Of a stretch of DNA of 64,000 nucleotides, positions 1-12,265 are shown in pieces. The stretch lies in NCBI GenBank assembly GCA_030549495.1, contig JAUIRK010000964.1, forward strand, positions 434,001 through 498,000, read 5' to 3'. The notes below the pieces were generated by a model, which made no database searches, was not told the origin of the DNA, and worked only from the letters and a program-made list of their open reading frames with translations. The stretch comes from Nectonema munidae. Lineage: Eukaryota > Nematomorpha > Nectonematoida > Nectonematidae. Every line of letters starts with the position of its first letter. Positions within the stretch are counted from its first letter, which is position 1. The position numbers were made by a program, and so were the translations under genes.

Positions 1-120
1 TAAAACAAAAAATTAACAAAAGACCAATTAATAAACTAAAGAACTAACAATAAAACTAATTAAAATTTATATATTATTTAACCTTTTAACTACTTATCAT
101 TTTTAGAAAAATCCATCATC

Positions 121-1460
121 TGTTTTATCCCCAAAAGCCAGCATGTCTTATAAAATAAGTTTGGGAAATTCAACATGTCTTATAAAATAAGTGCTTCTAA
201 TGTTGAAAAGATAAGTGTTTCTGCTTCAAATCTCGTTAAATTTCAAAATTCTAATAAGAAAAGACGCCCCATTCCACTTGAAGAAAGCTCATTAGAGAAC
301 AAAAACGCGATTTTCCAAAAGATTGAAATTGTTCGTAGGTATTTATTTCTTGGAACATTCACCAAACAAGGAAAATAACATGTAAAAATATATTCGAAGA
401 AGTCTCTTTTTTTATGGCGAAGCAACTTCAACTTCTCTATTTTATGAGAACAAGTAATAAAATCAAAAATTTAAAAGGTACCCAGAATGTACGATAAATG
501 TATCAAGAAGAAAAATTATAATTTATTGGATGGGATAATTGATATTACTAAAAAAGTAATGGACTTTGGATATATAAAGAAGATATGCACCTTTATCGTC
601 TTCAAATTGAAAGTAAAGGAAGTATTGGGTACACAGCTGGAAAAGTTGCTAACCTTAAAACAATTAATCCTTCAAAAAGAACGAAAATATAATCTATTTC
701 TAATTTGACTTCAAAGACAAGCGACTTCTCGGATCTAACTTCTGACTCGGATAGAGAGTCAGAAAATGAATAAAAAGAAGGCGATTCATATGAAGAATAA
801 ATAAAAAAATATAGTAAAATGGATGATGCAAACAATTTCGTCCTCATCTTTGGGATTGTCAACAAGCAAAGATGCAAAAGTTTGTCACTTTTTCTCCGAA
901 AAAAACAACAATATACAAACTCCCTGTCAATCTGGAATTTATTAAAAAAAACAATGAAAGGACATTACATTTCGAGAGCAAACAAATTGATAATCAAGAG
1001 TTCAAGTACTTGTTTTAAAAAATGAAGAAAAGGAAATCAAACTATCAGCTTTACAATGTCCAAATGGCAAATAAGACACAATTTCAATTTTTTTGGAATA
1101 TAATTTATGGAATAGCATAAAAATTATTATTACAGATACTAAAACGTTAACACAGGAAAAAAGAACAGAGTGGTTGTTCAAATACAAAGAAATTTTATTG
1201 AAAGAGATAGAAAAGAGCCACAATATATTGGGTGTCAATACGATATCCTTGATAGAGTACTTCGTTTAGTGATAGATGAAGAGAATGGAATTAAAAGCAA
1301 ATCTTCTGATATTGAATACTCTTTGTATCCGAAGTATTAGAAAAATACGAAGATCTCAAAAATAATTTTAGCAATGGTGCGAACTGCGAAGTTAATTGCG
1401 AAAGTTGATGGTTGGCGAGATTATGTGAAATTTCTTCATAATTTAGAGTTCGCCAATTTT
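121..1460 (+). pseudogene. Decayed transposon-like protein gene, family not named
   Basis: Scattered coding remnants in all three forward frames, with stops and frame changes between them. The clearest stretch (about 1150-1330) reads VVVQIQRNFIERDRKEPQYI, then GCQYDILDRVLRLVIDEENG; near 1400-1460 comes WRDYVKFLHNLEFANF. From memory these resemble a repeated protein family common in arthropod genomes (IGCQ.HVLDR.LR..MDE, then W.DD.KFL..L), which is probably transposon-derived. A serine/aspartate-rich linker lies near 710-770. A 20-bp motif starting GCATGTCTTATAAAATAAGT is repeated at about 142 and 174. Not a working gene; the class is inferred, not proven. Confidence 0.45.
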
Positions 1461-1987
1461 TAATACAGGGATATAAAATTAATAGCCATAACCCTAGTGT
1501 TTAAACATGAAATTATTGTTGTGAATTATTGTTGTAATGAAAGTAAACAATTCAGAACTAAAACTCTGTACTCGATGCAAACTATTTTGGTATTTTATGA
1601 AATCAGATTAGGGGCCGGTGGGCCCAACGTCTGGCATTTGGTGTGTGCTTCTAAGTGCAAAAAGATTGTTCCATGATTGAAAATAATTTTTTTAACATCA
1701 ATCTTGCCCTATACATTTTATTCAGAATAATAAGTTTATATAAAAAATTAAACATATCAGTTATATCGAAAAATTTTAGTTTCAAATTTCTTCTCGGAGT
1801 GAGAGCAGTGGCTGGCAGCTTAAATAATAATTTTAACAGAATCGGTTCTTTTCATCATCTTAACTTAATGAAATATAAACAAATGAAAAATGCAACAGTC
1901 ATGAAAAACGCGATAATACGAAGGTTGTCGCTTGGTAAATAAATTGCATAGCTTTTTTACATATAGCAATCAAGGCTAGAATTTTAC
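1461..1987 (-). other. Start of intron 1 of the minus-strand lamin copy; no exon seen
   Basis: Reading leftward from the donor at 1987/1986, the first ~30 bases resemble the start of intron 1 of the plus-strand lamin gene. No coil-1 exon was found between here and the left edge, which is no surprise since intron 1 of the other copy is 12 kb. Confidence 0.5.
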
Positions 1988-2129
1988 CGATGTAAGCAGC
2001 TAATCGATTGTTCAGACCCTGCAGCTCTTCCTTTTCTTGTATTCTGGTCTTGCGTGAGGGGCTTAATGGAGACGTGTCTCTTTTCTGTTGTGGAGTGGAA
2101 GAAATTTTTTGACTTTTACGTGTTGACAT
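1988..2129 (-). CDS. Second nuclear lamin, first coding exon (partial gene)
   Basis: Encodes [20 protein letters not shown] followed by [20 protein letters not shown] and NRLAAYI: a lamin head with the SPLSPSR mitotic phosphorylation motif and the start of coil 1A. It is 142 nt long, ends in phase 1 with a GT donor (GTAAAATTC), and is about 80% identical at DNA level to exon 1 of the plus-strand lamin at 22360. The leader just before the ATG (TTGTTAAG, then TAATAAAG) is also shared, and so is the start of the intron, so this is a genomic duplication and not a retrocopy. Later exons would lie left of the window. It could be an intact paralogue or an isolated duplicated fragment; the open frame and intact donor favour a real exon. 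Confidence 0.8.
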
Positions 2130-3269
2130 GACTTTATTATCTTAACAAAAAACGTAATGAATTAAGAATTTTAAAACATAGAACTGAAGGACGTCAAAAC
2201 CGAAAAAATAATGTCTTGGTTCACTTTTGAATCAGGGCCACAGATATAGCAGCGGCTAGGGCTAAGGTTTCCCGGTTTCCCAAGATCTAGCCGGTGTTGT
2301 ATCCAAGTGTAATTTGATAATGGTCAACTGCTATGGACACATAAAAAATAAGCCCAAATTTTTTAGAGACATTTCCTTTTTCATACTAAAACTGATGAAA
2401 GAAATTCAAAAGCTCAATCTTGATTAAAACAATATGCATTTTCTCAAAACATATTATATACATAAATTTGAAATTGAAAGTCGTTTTCACACCTTATGTT
2501 ATAACTGCATAGCTTACCGGGGTTTTCCTCCCTGTACCAAAGTGGAATGCTCATAGCGTCCTTAGCTGTTTCTTTAATCGCTGTGTCAAATTTCACCCGA
2601 ATACGTCACTCCTAGCATTCGTAAATATTTAATTTGATTTTTAATTTTAATGCAGCGAAGGGCAAAAACAGCATTTAGATTTAGAACTGTAGAATTTAAT
2701 GCAGAAAATGCATTTATTTCTCAATGTATAGAATGAATAGATCGCACTCAGTTATTCTATATTTTTAAAAAGCTTTTAAAATTTTTTATTTTTACCTGGG
2801 CATATATCCTTTACTGGGAAGTGCAACTGACTAAGCAGGGGGAGCCATAAACCAGGAAAAAGTCCTCGACTCTTCCCTTTCCTCCTTTCCATCTGTTACC
2901 ATTAAAAGATGTCGTTTTTAAAGTTCAAGAAATTTCAATTTTTTGAGCATGTAGGAATTAAATGAGCAAAATCTCACATTTTTTTTTAATTATCTTAAGG
3001 CAACTTTATAAAACGCTAAATATACGTTAATAGTACTTCAATTTTAAATTCAACTGTGTATTTTTACTCATTCATATTATATATACAACAGACTCGTATG
3101 AATGAGTGCTCGCCTAACACTTCACGTCGCCTTAATTAATCGATGACAACTTGAGCACTCTTGTGAAAATTTATTTTAATAGCTGAAAGGCAATAATAGT
3201 TACAGTATTTTATCTTCACTTTTAGCTCCAAATCACATGAATTGGTGTAAACAACATAGAATCGCGTTA
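2130..3269. other. 5' flank of minus-strand lamin copy; no other feature recognised
   Basis: AT-rich non-coding DNA with a few GC-richer patches (about 2230-2300 and 2810-2890). It would contain the promoter of the minus-strand lamin copy, but no clear TATA box or other core element stands out. Confidence 0.4.
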
Positions 3270-3274
3270 CATTA

Positions 3275-3520
3275 GTGTTAAAAACAGGCCAGAGTCAATC
3301 AAAGTTGTTTTGTCAGATGATCAAGATGGTAAACCTCGTAAAATTAAATTGTTTGAACAGTGGCATATTCAAAGAGCAGCGTGAAGAAATGGGAGCTCGT
3401 TATGAAAATTTACTGTGCCGCTGGTTGCCACATGGGAAAATCCTTGGTCGTGTTGCTGAACTAAGTGAATTTACTTCATATATTTTCGCAAAAGAGATCA
3501 TCCCTCGTGAATCTGTTTAA
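3275..3520 (+). pseudogene. hAT transposase fragment (ZBED5/FAM200-like)
   Basis: An 81-residue open stretch contains EEMGARYENLLCRWLPHGKI followed by LGRVAELSEF. This fits the hAT core signature of ZBED5-type transposases (EMGS.H..LL..T.VRWLSRGKVL.RVFELR). Only this short block of the catalytic region survives, without the BED finger or the C-terminal dimerisation domain. It is a different piece from the longer minus-strand hAT element at 42.5-44.5 kb. Confidence 0.6.
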
Positions 3521-4589
3521 GATAAATTATGGTTCACAGGTTTAGGCTTCATAGCTCACTCCTACGCATCCTTAAGTATTTTCTCTTTTAAGAGTAGCCT
3601 CTTAAGATATTTTAAATGATTTAAATAACATTATTGATTATAAATTAACAGAATAATTTAGAAACAATTGAAATTTAATGATCAGAGAACATTTTGAATT
3701 TGAATAAATTTTTATGAAACTAAATTAAAATTTATTTCTAAACTCATCGGGTAACCAGTTTTCTGGAATTGTCAAAACGGTGGCGACTCAAAATTTCAGA
3801 TTATCCAGGGCTAATTAGGAGGCATATTTCACTTTAATTAACTGTTACTGGCGCCTATGCATTAAAAATTACATTAAAAAATATCATATTTTAAGCTGTT
3901 TTTTCATTCATCTTAAATTTCATATTTAACTCGATTTTCAGATAACTTCTACAAAAATTATGCATAATAAAACATATTAACTATTTCAGACATAATCGGT
4001 TGTGACTCAAGAAATAAAAATAGAAAAGGTAATAATTGACGTTGCCTCATATATCGAATATCGATCTGTCAAATTTCGCAAACTTTGGCGAAATATCGAT
4101 ATCGGGCAATTTGCCTGATATAATCGACTTGCATAGAGACCAATCAATCTTACGTGTATTCTATCTCTTATTTCTAGATAAGAAATTGATATTTAGTTAA
4201 TATGAGTCCATACTTCTCTAAAGGTCTCAATACTTTTTTTCAAAAGATAGAATAACGGATCTTCTTTTTTTTGAAAATATTATCAAGCAAAGTTACAAAT
4301 TAAAATTGAATCTGAAAAAAGTATTTATTATAACCAAATATTCTGTCCTAGATTGGAAATAAAAACCAACACTATATAAGCAAAATATTATTGCCAAAAT
4401 TTGCAATCTATAAATTTGTCGGTGTTTCTATATTAAAAACAAACTACACAAATGCATTTTAAAAAGATAATTATGTATAGCTATTCTACACAATATACAT
4501 TGTTTGGAATTTGAATAATCAAAAAAACAATTCATCGATTTTTTATACGTTTAATTCATTTTCATAAAAAAAAAATGAGCATCACCGCC
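3521..4589. other. AT-rich intergenic DNA, nothing recognised
   Basis: No coding potential or repeat structure recognised. A short run near 4050-4130 repeats the motif ATATCGAT several times. Confidence 0.4.
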
Positions 4590-5370
4590 ACGGATATGGA
4601 GTCGGAGTTAAATTTTTTAAATATATTAAAAAATAAATTCATGGGCACTCTTTTTAGTATGCAACATTGCAAAGACGGGACATAAAAATGTTTATCATTT
4701 GTCCAAGCCGTATATTTTTGCAACCTATAGAAAAAGGCTAAAAAATTCAATAAAATTAAAGAATGAACATTTTTATTTTATGTTAAAATTAGTTTTTAAA
4801 GGAAAATTCAGTTTATGAGTAGAAAGTTTTAAGAAAAAAAATTTAAACCAATTATCATTGGGAAAAAAATTTAGGATGTTTTGTCTTAGATAAAAATGTT
4901 ATAGACAATAATTTGAAAATATTTTTGAAGACAATGCAAGAAAGACAATAAACTACAAATATAAACCAATAGAACAATAAATTATGTTGAAGAAAATAAA
5001 TCAATTTTGCTTGCAACTCAAAGTAGAAATGTCTAGAAATCTTTCAATGACTAAAAGAAAATTTTATCTAAAATTAACATTCACAAACGATATTGAAATA
5101 TCGTACGTCATTACACTTTTTGGAGATTTATAATATTTGAACAAAGAGAAAAATTTTTAAGTCAAAGTCGCAAAATTATATATTGATAGTCATTAATGTT
5201 AAAAAATTTTACATAAAAAGAGTTGCTGTTAAAAATTACAAATAAGTCAAGTCAGAGTCAAAAAATTTAAATTAGTCGAGTTGGAGTCAAAAAATTATAA
5301 TTAAGTGGAGTGAGTCGAAAAATCTAAAATAAGTGGAGTCGGCGTCTTCAAATATTTTTCTGACTGCAGA
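4590..5370 (+). mobile_element. GTCGGAGT-rich dispersed repeat, copy 1
   Basis: Starts near GGAGTCGGAGTTAAATTTTT and ends in a run of related motifs (AGTCAGAGTC, GTTGGAGTC, GTGGAGTCGG). Almost its whole length matches, in reverse complement, the repeat at 9645-10372, with an estimated 75-85% identity and small indels. A third, more diverged family member with an 8-bp target duplication is at 29257-30091, which suggests a non-autonomous hAT-type element. No transposase is encoded. Confidence 0.7.
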
Positions 5371-6662
5371 ACCCGGGGTATTCACTACTTTACAATCATC
5401 GAAGCTATACCAAAGCTAGAAGACTTTTTAGCTATCCATGTCCAATTACTCTATTGCTTGATAGAAAAATTCATCCCATTTAATTGTTTTTCATGAAAAC
5501 ATCCCGAATTTAATCCTCGCCTAAAGTCGTTTTAATAGTATCCTTAGCAAACCATAAAAAAGAATTTTTACCAAAGTTCGTTAATATTTTTGTAGCATTG
5601 TTAATAATACATTTTTTTCTTTCTTGCTTTCTTTTTACAAAAAAAAATAAAACAATTGAAATTATCAAGTTAAAATTATTTAATTGAACATGAAGAGTTT
5701 CTATTAATTATCATTATTATTCTATTTAATTTAGAGAGTAATAAATAATTTTAAGATAAAGAGTATTAAGGTTACAAAAATATAAAATCTCACTCTAAAA
5801 AAATTTATAATTGTTAGGCCAGAAAAGCTTTAGGCGGGAACAAAAAAAACATGAGAAAAATAGAATAATAATATTTTAAAAAAGAAAAATCAAATCAAAT
5901 CTAATCAAAGCAAATTTTTTTATCCTGTTTCAAGCAAATTTATTCACTATTTTTACTAATTTATTTATAGTTTTCATACGTTTTACATTATTCACTGAAT
6001 AATTACAAATTTACATCCACGTTTACTTTATATCCTTTGTTTTTCCTTAGATGTCAACCAAATCACACAAGTATTGATGAACACCTGTCCCAAAAACCTC
6101 CTCTCAAATCATTTTAGACCATTTCGATAACTTCTTCTCAAATATCACATCCCAGCCAAGAACATGGTCACTTTTTAAGAAGTAAAATTAAATGTTATAT
6201 TGACCTAGTCAAATAAAAGAGAATCACTAATAATTATCCATTCTTTTCATACCCCTCAAAAACTACTTCTATTCCAATGACATACTCACATTCTATAACA
6301 CAAACAATTAAACAAAACTTTCAATCAATGGAATCAAGATTCTTTCTCACCACTTAGGTCCGCACCTTCAAAATCTAAAAAAAAGACTAAACCCGTCTTC
6401 AATAGAAACTCTAAATCAGGTTCCCTGTACTTCCAATTTGAAAACACTTCCCAAAAAACACCTGACAACACTAAAGAAGAACGGTATATAACCCCAAAAC
6501 ATCCTTCCTCCCATTTCAAGTCTCATTCTCTCTCACATAAGAAAATATATAACTATAGATAAAATATCTAACCAAATAACACTTGAAAACACTCCAACAC
6601 TATAATCTCTGTCAAACAACTAGTTAAGAATGGCGTATTTTCTAATGCCGTTATTTTTGAAA
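5371..6662. other. Intergenic DNA with a strongly G-depleted tract from about 5990
   Basis: From about 5990 to 6640 the plus strand has very few G but many C (for example lines 6061-6120 and 6241-6300 each have 1-5 G and about 18 C per 60 bases). The skew resumes right of the solo LTR to about 7420. No convincing gene is visible on either strand; a 61-codon minus-strand frame at 6334-6519 has no recognisable motif. Confidence 0.5.
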
Positions 6663-6667
6663 CTACG

Positions 6668-7006
6668 TGTTACGCGAATTGTAGCGTAGAAGGAATCTTG
6701 GATGACGTTTCCAGGGCTCTTCTGGCTTTTTGTCTAGCCTTACTTTAGAAACCGTTTTTTGCAAAATCGTTTTTTGGCTGTTCTTTTTAGATGTATATAT
6801 ATATGTGTGTGTATATAGATATGTGGTATGGATACGATGTAAAGTTGCAAGGTCTTAGTGTAAAAAGAAGTGTGGCTTAGATAGGATAAAAGTACAGCAT
6901 TGTAATGGTATAAATTAGCATGATAGAAATAACATCGATTTAACACTTATTTACATAAAATATAATAAAAACAATTAACGATACAATCAACATATATTAT
7001 TTTACA
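6668..7006 (-). mobile_element. Solo LTR of an LTR retrotransposon, copy 1
   Basis: 339 bp with TG...CA ends, flanked by a perfect 5-bp target duplication CTACG (6663-6667 and 7007-7011). It matches 62426-62819 over most of its length in the same orientation. Read on the minus strand it has the shape of an LTR (TATA-like run, terminal GTAACA). No internal coding region is attached, so it is a solo LTR left by recombination. Family not determined; 5-bp duplications are common in Ty3/Gypsy and BEL elements. The intact duplication suggests a moderately young insertion. Confidence 0.75.
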
Positions 7007-7011
7007 CTACG

Positions 7012-9076
7012 GCAACCTAATATTTTAAAAATTTATATAACAAGCCAAAATTAATCTTACAAGGCACTATACTTAAAATAAAATTTTTAATCCCGTTGTT
7101 TCACAATGCAATGGTTTTCTAAAATTCAATCATTCCTCTGCTAAATGCAAAACACAATCTCTTCAACGCCCTTTGTGGTAACTGAGGACAATATATCTCT
7201 GATGTTTTTCTAAAGACATTTCAAGGCTCTCATGCGCTAATTGTCATCAAAAACATTCTTCAACATCCGAAATATGCCCCTCCCTTTTCGACATCTCATA
7301 CCACGACACTATTTCAATTATAAATAAATATCTAAACTTTTCACATAATTATCTCAAACATTCTTGCCTAAGCTGGTCTAATCCTGCGCATCAAACCTAA
7401 ATGCATGTAAATACCTAATTAAATTTATTATTTAAAGTATTATTTAAATTACTTTAAGAAATCTGATTGAAATAATTAGACTTTGACTACTTATGTTGAT
7501 AAATTAGTAATAATAAAAATGTATAAAATGTGTCTGTTTGAATTATAAAAAATAAAACAGAAGTATATTGCATGTTTTGCTTTCATTTTTTGAAGTAGTA
7601 AAAATACTGCAGGCCTAAAAATAAGATTCGCCAAATGTTTTTGTAAATAAAATCTACTTGTATTAGTATTTATTTGGTAAAATGTCTGATTTAGCAAAGT
7701 AAATTAGCTACATAATTTAAATTTCAAATAAAATTTTACCAGCTATATGTTTCTGTAAGATTTTCTCCCGCCCTAAAAAATATTCTTGCTACTTAGGGTC
7801 GTAACTCTATGGTTGGGAGCCCATGCATAACTCAAATCATCACATAAGAAATAGTTTTTTTATTTAAGAACAGGTTTATTAAAATACCTAACTGACTTAA
7901 AAAATTTGATTAAAAAAAAATCTATCTTTAATTGAAGTGACTGATTGATTGATTGAGCTAATAAAAATTTTAATTTATGTATTGTATTTATTATTTCATA
8001 TTTATGTGTGTTTATGGGTTTTTTTTACAAAACCTACCAAAATAAAAGCATTAAAACTGTTTGTTGAAAATGGGACAGCTTATAACATAAAAACCTTACA
8101 ATGTATATAGAAAGAATACAATCTATCATCGATTTTTTATTATAATAAAATTTAATAATTGCTTTCAGCTAATTTTAATATTTGCCAAGCACGCTTTTTT
8201 GCAACCTTTAATAACTATTCTCAACAAGTTGTGTAAATTTTTGCTGTAAGTAGATTTTTTACAAGAGTTTTAAAATCATAATCTTGATAAAAACTTTTAT
8301 CACAAAATTGTGAATAAGATTGAATTCTTAATTTGATATAATCATGCAAAAATAAAGATAAAAGAAAAAGAAGAAAATTTGATTAACAACGAATTTACGT
8401 TAATACAGAAAGAACAAAATATTTTAAATGAATTGACAAATGTTTCTATAGACAAAGTAAATAAATGGATTAAATAAAGGATATGGTTTTTTGTAGTTAT
8501 TTTGTAGTTATTTTGTTCTCTTTTTACTCTAGTTTCGCGTCCTTTTAAATGTAATTTTTATATTTTTATTTTGATAAAAAATCCCTTTTTCTTTGCTTTT
8601 TATAATAAAAAAGTTCATTATTGAGGCCTAATAAGATCTAATTTAAATTTTTCAATATTTTGAGGAGAGTTTCTACTTCGGGGGTGAAGTGAAAACATAG
8701 AGTTGGGGGAAATATATTAAACGAATATGTCTTAAAGGCTTCACGAATACTTAATTTTTATCGACTGCGTTTTTCAAACATAATGATCTAATGCCTTATA
8801 TAAACCTATTTGTAGTTGTAAATGACAGCTGCATAAAAGCAAACCTAATCTTTCTTAATATTTTTGAATACCATAAACACTCGCATTTATCTGTACTTTT
8901 TTATCAGAATTAATCGACTAAAAACAGGGGTGCGTGTTATTTACGTCTATAATTACGTTACCGATTATCCACATATACTAGGTATGTTCCTGAAAATAGC
9001 TTATGATTGAGATGCCAATTATCCACGTTAGCAGATTAAATACGAGTGTTTACGGTACTTATTGATTTATCATATT
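7012..9076. other. AT-rich intergenic DNA, nothing recognised
   Basis: Non-coding, with the G-poor tract continuing to about 7420. A duplicated ATTTTGTAGTTATTTTGTTC-like run near 8490-8520 is the only repetition noticed. Confidence 0.4.
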
Positions 9077-9169
9077 TTAATCCCATTAGTGCTGGGCTAA
9101 ATTTGTCCGTTAAGTGAAGGGCGGGGCGAAAAATGCCTTCTCCCCTCTTTTTATGAGATTTTTATAAAT

Positions 9170-9644
9170 ATTTTCAATGTCATATATATATATTTCAACT
9201 ATGCTGAATTCAGTAATGATTTTTATTTTTTATCTATCAAATCTGTTAAAAATTTGATTTATATTTGACAGTTCATCTCAAAAAATAACTTTTTATTTAA
9301 ATTATTATATAAATTTTTTTGCACATATATACACATTTTCAAGCATGCTGAATTCAGTGGTGATATCCATTTTTTATATCAAAATGAATCAAACCTGTCA
9401 AAAAATTATTTAAATATGAACACCGATGTCAAAGTTAAAATTTATATTCTTATAAAAAGTTTTTTATACATATATACCCATTTTCAAGTATGTTGAATTT
9501 AGTTGTGATGTTTATTCTTTATGAAAATCGGTCAAACTTATCAAAAAATGATTTATCAATAAAAATTTTATTGAAATACTTATAAAAAGCATACTTGAAC
9601 ATATATACTATGTTCAAGTATGCCCAATTTAGTCGAGATCAGAG
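9170..9644. repeat. Tandem array, ~145-bp unit, about 4 copies
   Basis: The block TTCAAG.ATG.TGAATTCAGT recurs at about 9194, 9337, 9483 and 9612, spaced 143, 146 and 129 bp, each followed by ...TTTTTTAT...AAACCTGTCAAAAA. The array is cut by the insertion at 9645-10372; a fifth partial unit seems to resume at 10373 (TTTTTTATGAGAATTAATTA, then AAACCTGTCAA). Confidence 0.75.
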
Positions 9645-10372
9645 TTTTGAAGTCAGGAAACTATTTGGCGACTATGCCTCTGACTTCGACTCCACTTATT
9701 TATGATTTTTCCACTCCGACTCTGACTCCACCTATTTCAAATTTTTGAGACCAACTTCATTTATGTAAAAAAAATATAACCAACTCCACCTATATCTAAT
9801 TTTGGGACTTTGACTTTAAAAATTTATAATTATGCAACATCAACTTTTCTGTATCAAATATTATAAATCTCCTAAAAGGGTAGTGACATTTACCATATTT
9901 CAACGTCGTTTGTGGATGTTAATTTTTGATAGTCATTGAAAGATTTCCTGAAATTTAGACGTTCTGCTTTGTGTTGCAAGCTAAATCTTTGATCTATTTT
10001 CTTCAACATAATTTATTGTTGTATTGGTTTATATTTGTAGTTTAGTGTCTTTCTTGCACTGTCTTCGAAAAGATTTTCAAATTATTATCTGTAACCTTTT
10101 TATCTAAGACAAAACAATACCATTCATAAACTCATAAATTGACTTTTGCTCCTTTACAAACTAATCTTGGCATAAAATAAAAAAAGTTCATTCTTTAATT
10201 TTATTGAATTTTTCGGCCTTTTTCTATGGGTTGCAAAAATACAAAGCTTGGAATAAAATGGTAAAGATTTTTATGTCCTATTTTTGCAATGTTGCACACT
10301 AAAATGAGTGTCCATGAATTTATTTTTTAATATATTTAAAAAATTTAACTCCGACTCCACAATCCTTATGGT
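9645..10372 (-). mobile_element. GTCGGAGT-rich dispersed repeat, copy 2 (inverted)
   Basis: Reverse-complement match to 4590-5370, with GACTCCACTTATT and GACTCCGACT motifs at one end and CAACATTGC/CATAAAAAT blocks in the middle. It interrupts the ~145-bp tandem array, so it inserted after the array formed. No coding region. The two copies form a 4.3-kb-spaced inverted repeat. Confidence 0.7.
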
Positions 10373-11249
10373 AATACTGTTTTTTATGAGAATTAATTAA
10401 ACATAAAAAAATTATTAAACCTGTCAATCAAATTTTGCTCGGTAGATCTTTTTAATTAGAAATTTATTATCTTCAATCTGTGTTCGAAAAAACTTTTTTA
10501 AGGAATTATTTTGAACAGATTTTACTCGCTCTCAAAGCATTCATATTAAAGAATCTTAATTATCTTATCTAATTTTTATATAATTAGCTTTTTTATCAGT
10601 ATTGAATATTTGTCAACCAATCCCAGTTCAAAAGTTTTTTTTCTAATGAAATGTTCATTGTTAAATTACAAAAAGTTGTCCACTTCCTTCATCTAAATGA
10701 CTCTCTCTTTCATGCAAAAGAAACAGATGGAGAAATTCAATTTAAATTTAAAATTATCTTGATAGTCACTAAGTTTCACATATTGGCATCTGTGACAGTT
10801 TTGATAACTTTGATCTATTCAAAATTTTCACATTTTCTACCCATCTTAGTGAAATGATAATGTTTAAAGATTTTTTTAGGGGTTTACTTTTTATAAGAAG
10901 GGTTCTTTCTTTTTTGAAGAACCCAATATGAGATCATGACACCACTTCCTATTTCATTGGAACATGGTAGATTTTCTATTTAGTTAAGATCATACTTTTT
11001 TTTGTTGAAATTATTGCTTTTGATCACACGTCCTCTTTTCGATTTGTTTTCAGGTTGCTTCCTTCTCTCATACCAATCTTCAAAAGATATTATAATGCGT
11101 TTTGTTTTTCTTTTTTAAAATAAATATTTCATACTCAACATGTTTGAAGAAAGTATTATAAGCTAAAATATATTAAATTTTTTTTTATTTTTACTATAAT
11201 ATATAACGATTTTCTGAAATTTTTTTTACAGAAATGATTTTCAATGATT

Positions 11250-11935
11250 TCCTTATTAACCAAAATGGAGTACAGAAATAAATAAGCATAGTCCATTTGG
11301 TGTAAAAACAGACATTTTATTTAAAATTTTGAAAATATTTTTGGGGATAGTTTTTAGATGTAAACCACAAATTTTCTTTAAGTTTTCAGATATTTTCAAA
11401 CCCTAAATGCTAAAATTGAGTCTAAGAATAAAACCAACATCCTCAGTTTGGTATAAAAACAGATATTTTGTTAAATTTCAAAAATATTTCTTTAGACCTT
11501 AGGCGTAAATAGCATATTTGATTGACAATCAGATCTTTTAAAATCTTTAAATGCCAAAACTGAGTTCAGAAATGAAACTAGCATGGTTGATTTGTATAAA
11601 AGCATATATTTCGTATAAAATTTGAGATAATATTTTTCGAGAAAGTTTTCAGATGTAAACTTCATATTTGATTGAAACTTGCAGATATTTTAAAAACTCT
11701 AAATACAAAAACTGAGTTCAGAAATGAAACTAGCATGGTTGATTTGTTATAAAATATATATTTCATGTAGAATTTGAATGAATGTTTTTGGAGACAATTT
11801 TTAGAAGTAAACCGAAACACTTATAGGTATTTTCAAACCCTAAACCAAAAATTGGGTTTAGAAATGAAACCAGCATGGCCGATTTAGTATAAAAACTTAT
11901 ATTATATGTTAAATTTGAAGGAATATTGTATTATA
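11250..11935. repeat. Tandem array, ~148-bp unit, nearly 5 copies
   Basis: The block beginning GAGTTCAGAAATGAAACTAG, then CATGGTTGATTTG and TATAAAA, recurs at about 11264, 11413, 11561, 11712 and 11852 (spacing 149, 148, 151, 140). The middle copies (11561 and 11712) are nearly identical over their first 40 bases. The unit is not related by eye to the other array in the same TTAA element. Confidence 0.8.
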
Positions 11936-12265
11936 CATATTCTCATCAATCAAAATTTTCATTGACATTTTCTAAAAAGTAGCCATTATTATTGAAAAAA
12001 TTAAATATATAAGTTGTTATGCGTTTTATAAATTTTCAAGGGAATATCAATTATAGACCCAGATAACTACAGATATTATCAAAATTTTGTTTAAAAAATT
12101 TAATTTGGATTTTGATTGACAGTTTTTGACATGAGAGGTCATTCAACTATCATGAAAATGGTATCAAAAGATGCAGCTAGCGATTTTAGGAAAATTCACG
12201 AAATTTGAAGGATATATTCATCACAATTAATTTATTTAGTACGCCCCCAGCACTAATAGGGTTAA

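Larger units (their letters stand above)
9081..12261. mobile_element. TTAA-flanked non-autonomous element carrying two tandem arrays
   Basis: Both ends are TTAA (9077-9080 and 12262-12265) followed inward by matching inverted ends: TCCCATTAGTGCTGGG on the left and CCCTATTAGTGCTGGG on the right (14 of 16 identical). TTAA duplication is the hallmark of the piggyBac superfamily. The 3.18-kb interior encodes no transposase. It contains a ~145-bp tandem array (9170-9644), a ~148-bp tandem array (11250-11935) and an inserted GTCGGAGT-rich repeat (9645-10372). It is probably mobilised in trans by a piggyBac transposase; this is inferred from the ends. Confidence 0.7.

Noticed and set aside
243-431. 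Minus-strand open frames in the first kilobase
   Set aside because: No motif, and they overlap the forward transposon-like remnant.
9170-11935. CRISPR-like or minisatellite array
   Set aside because: Units are ~145 bp without spacers, inside a eukaryotic transposon.
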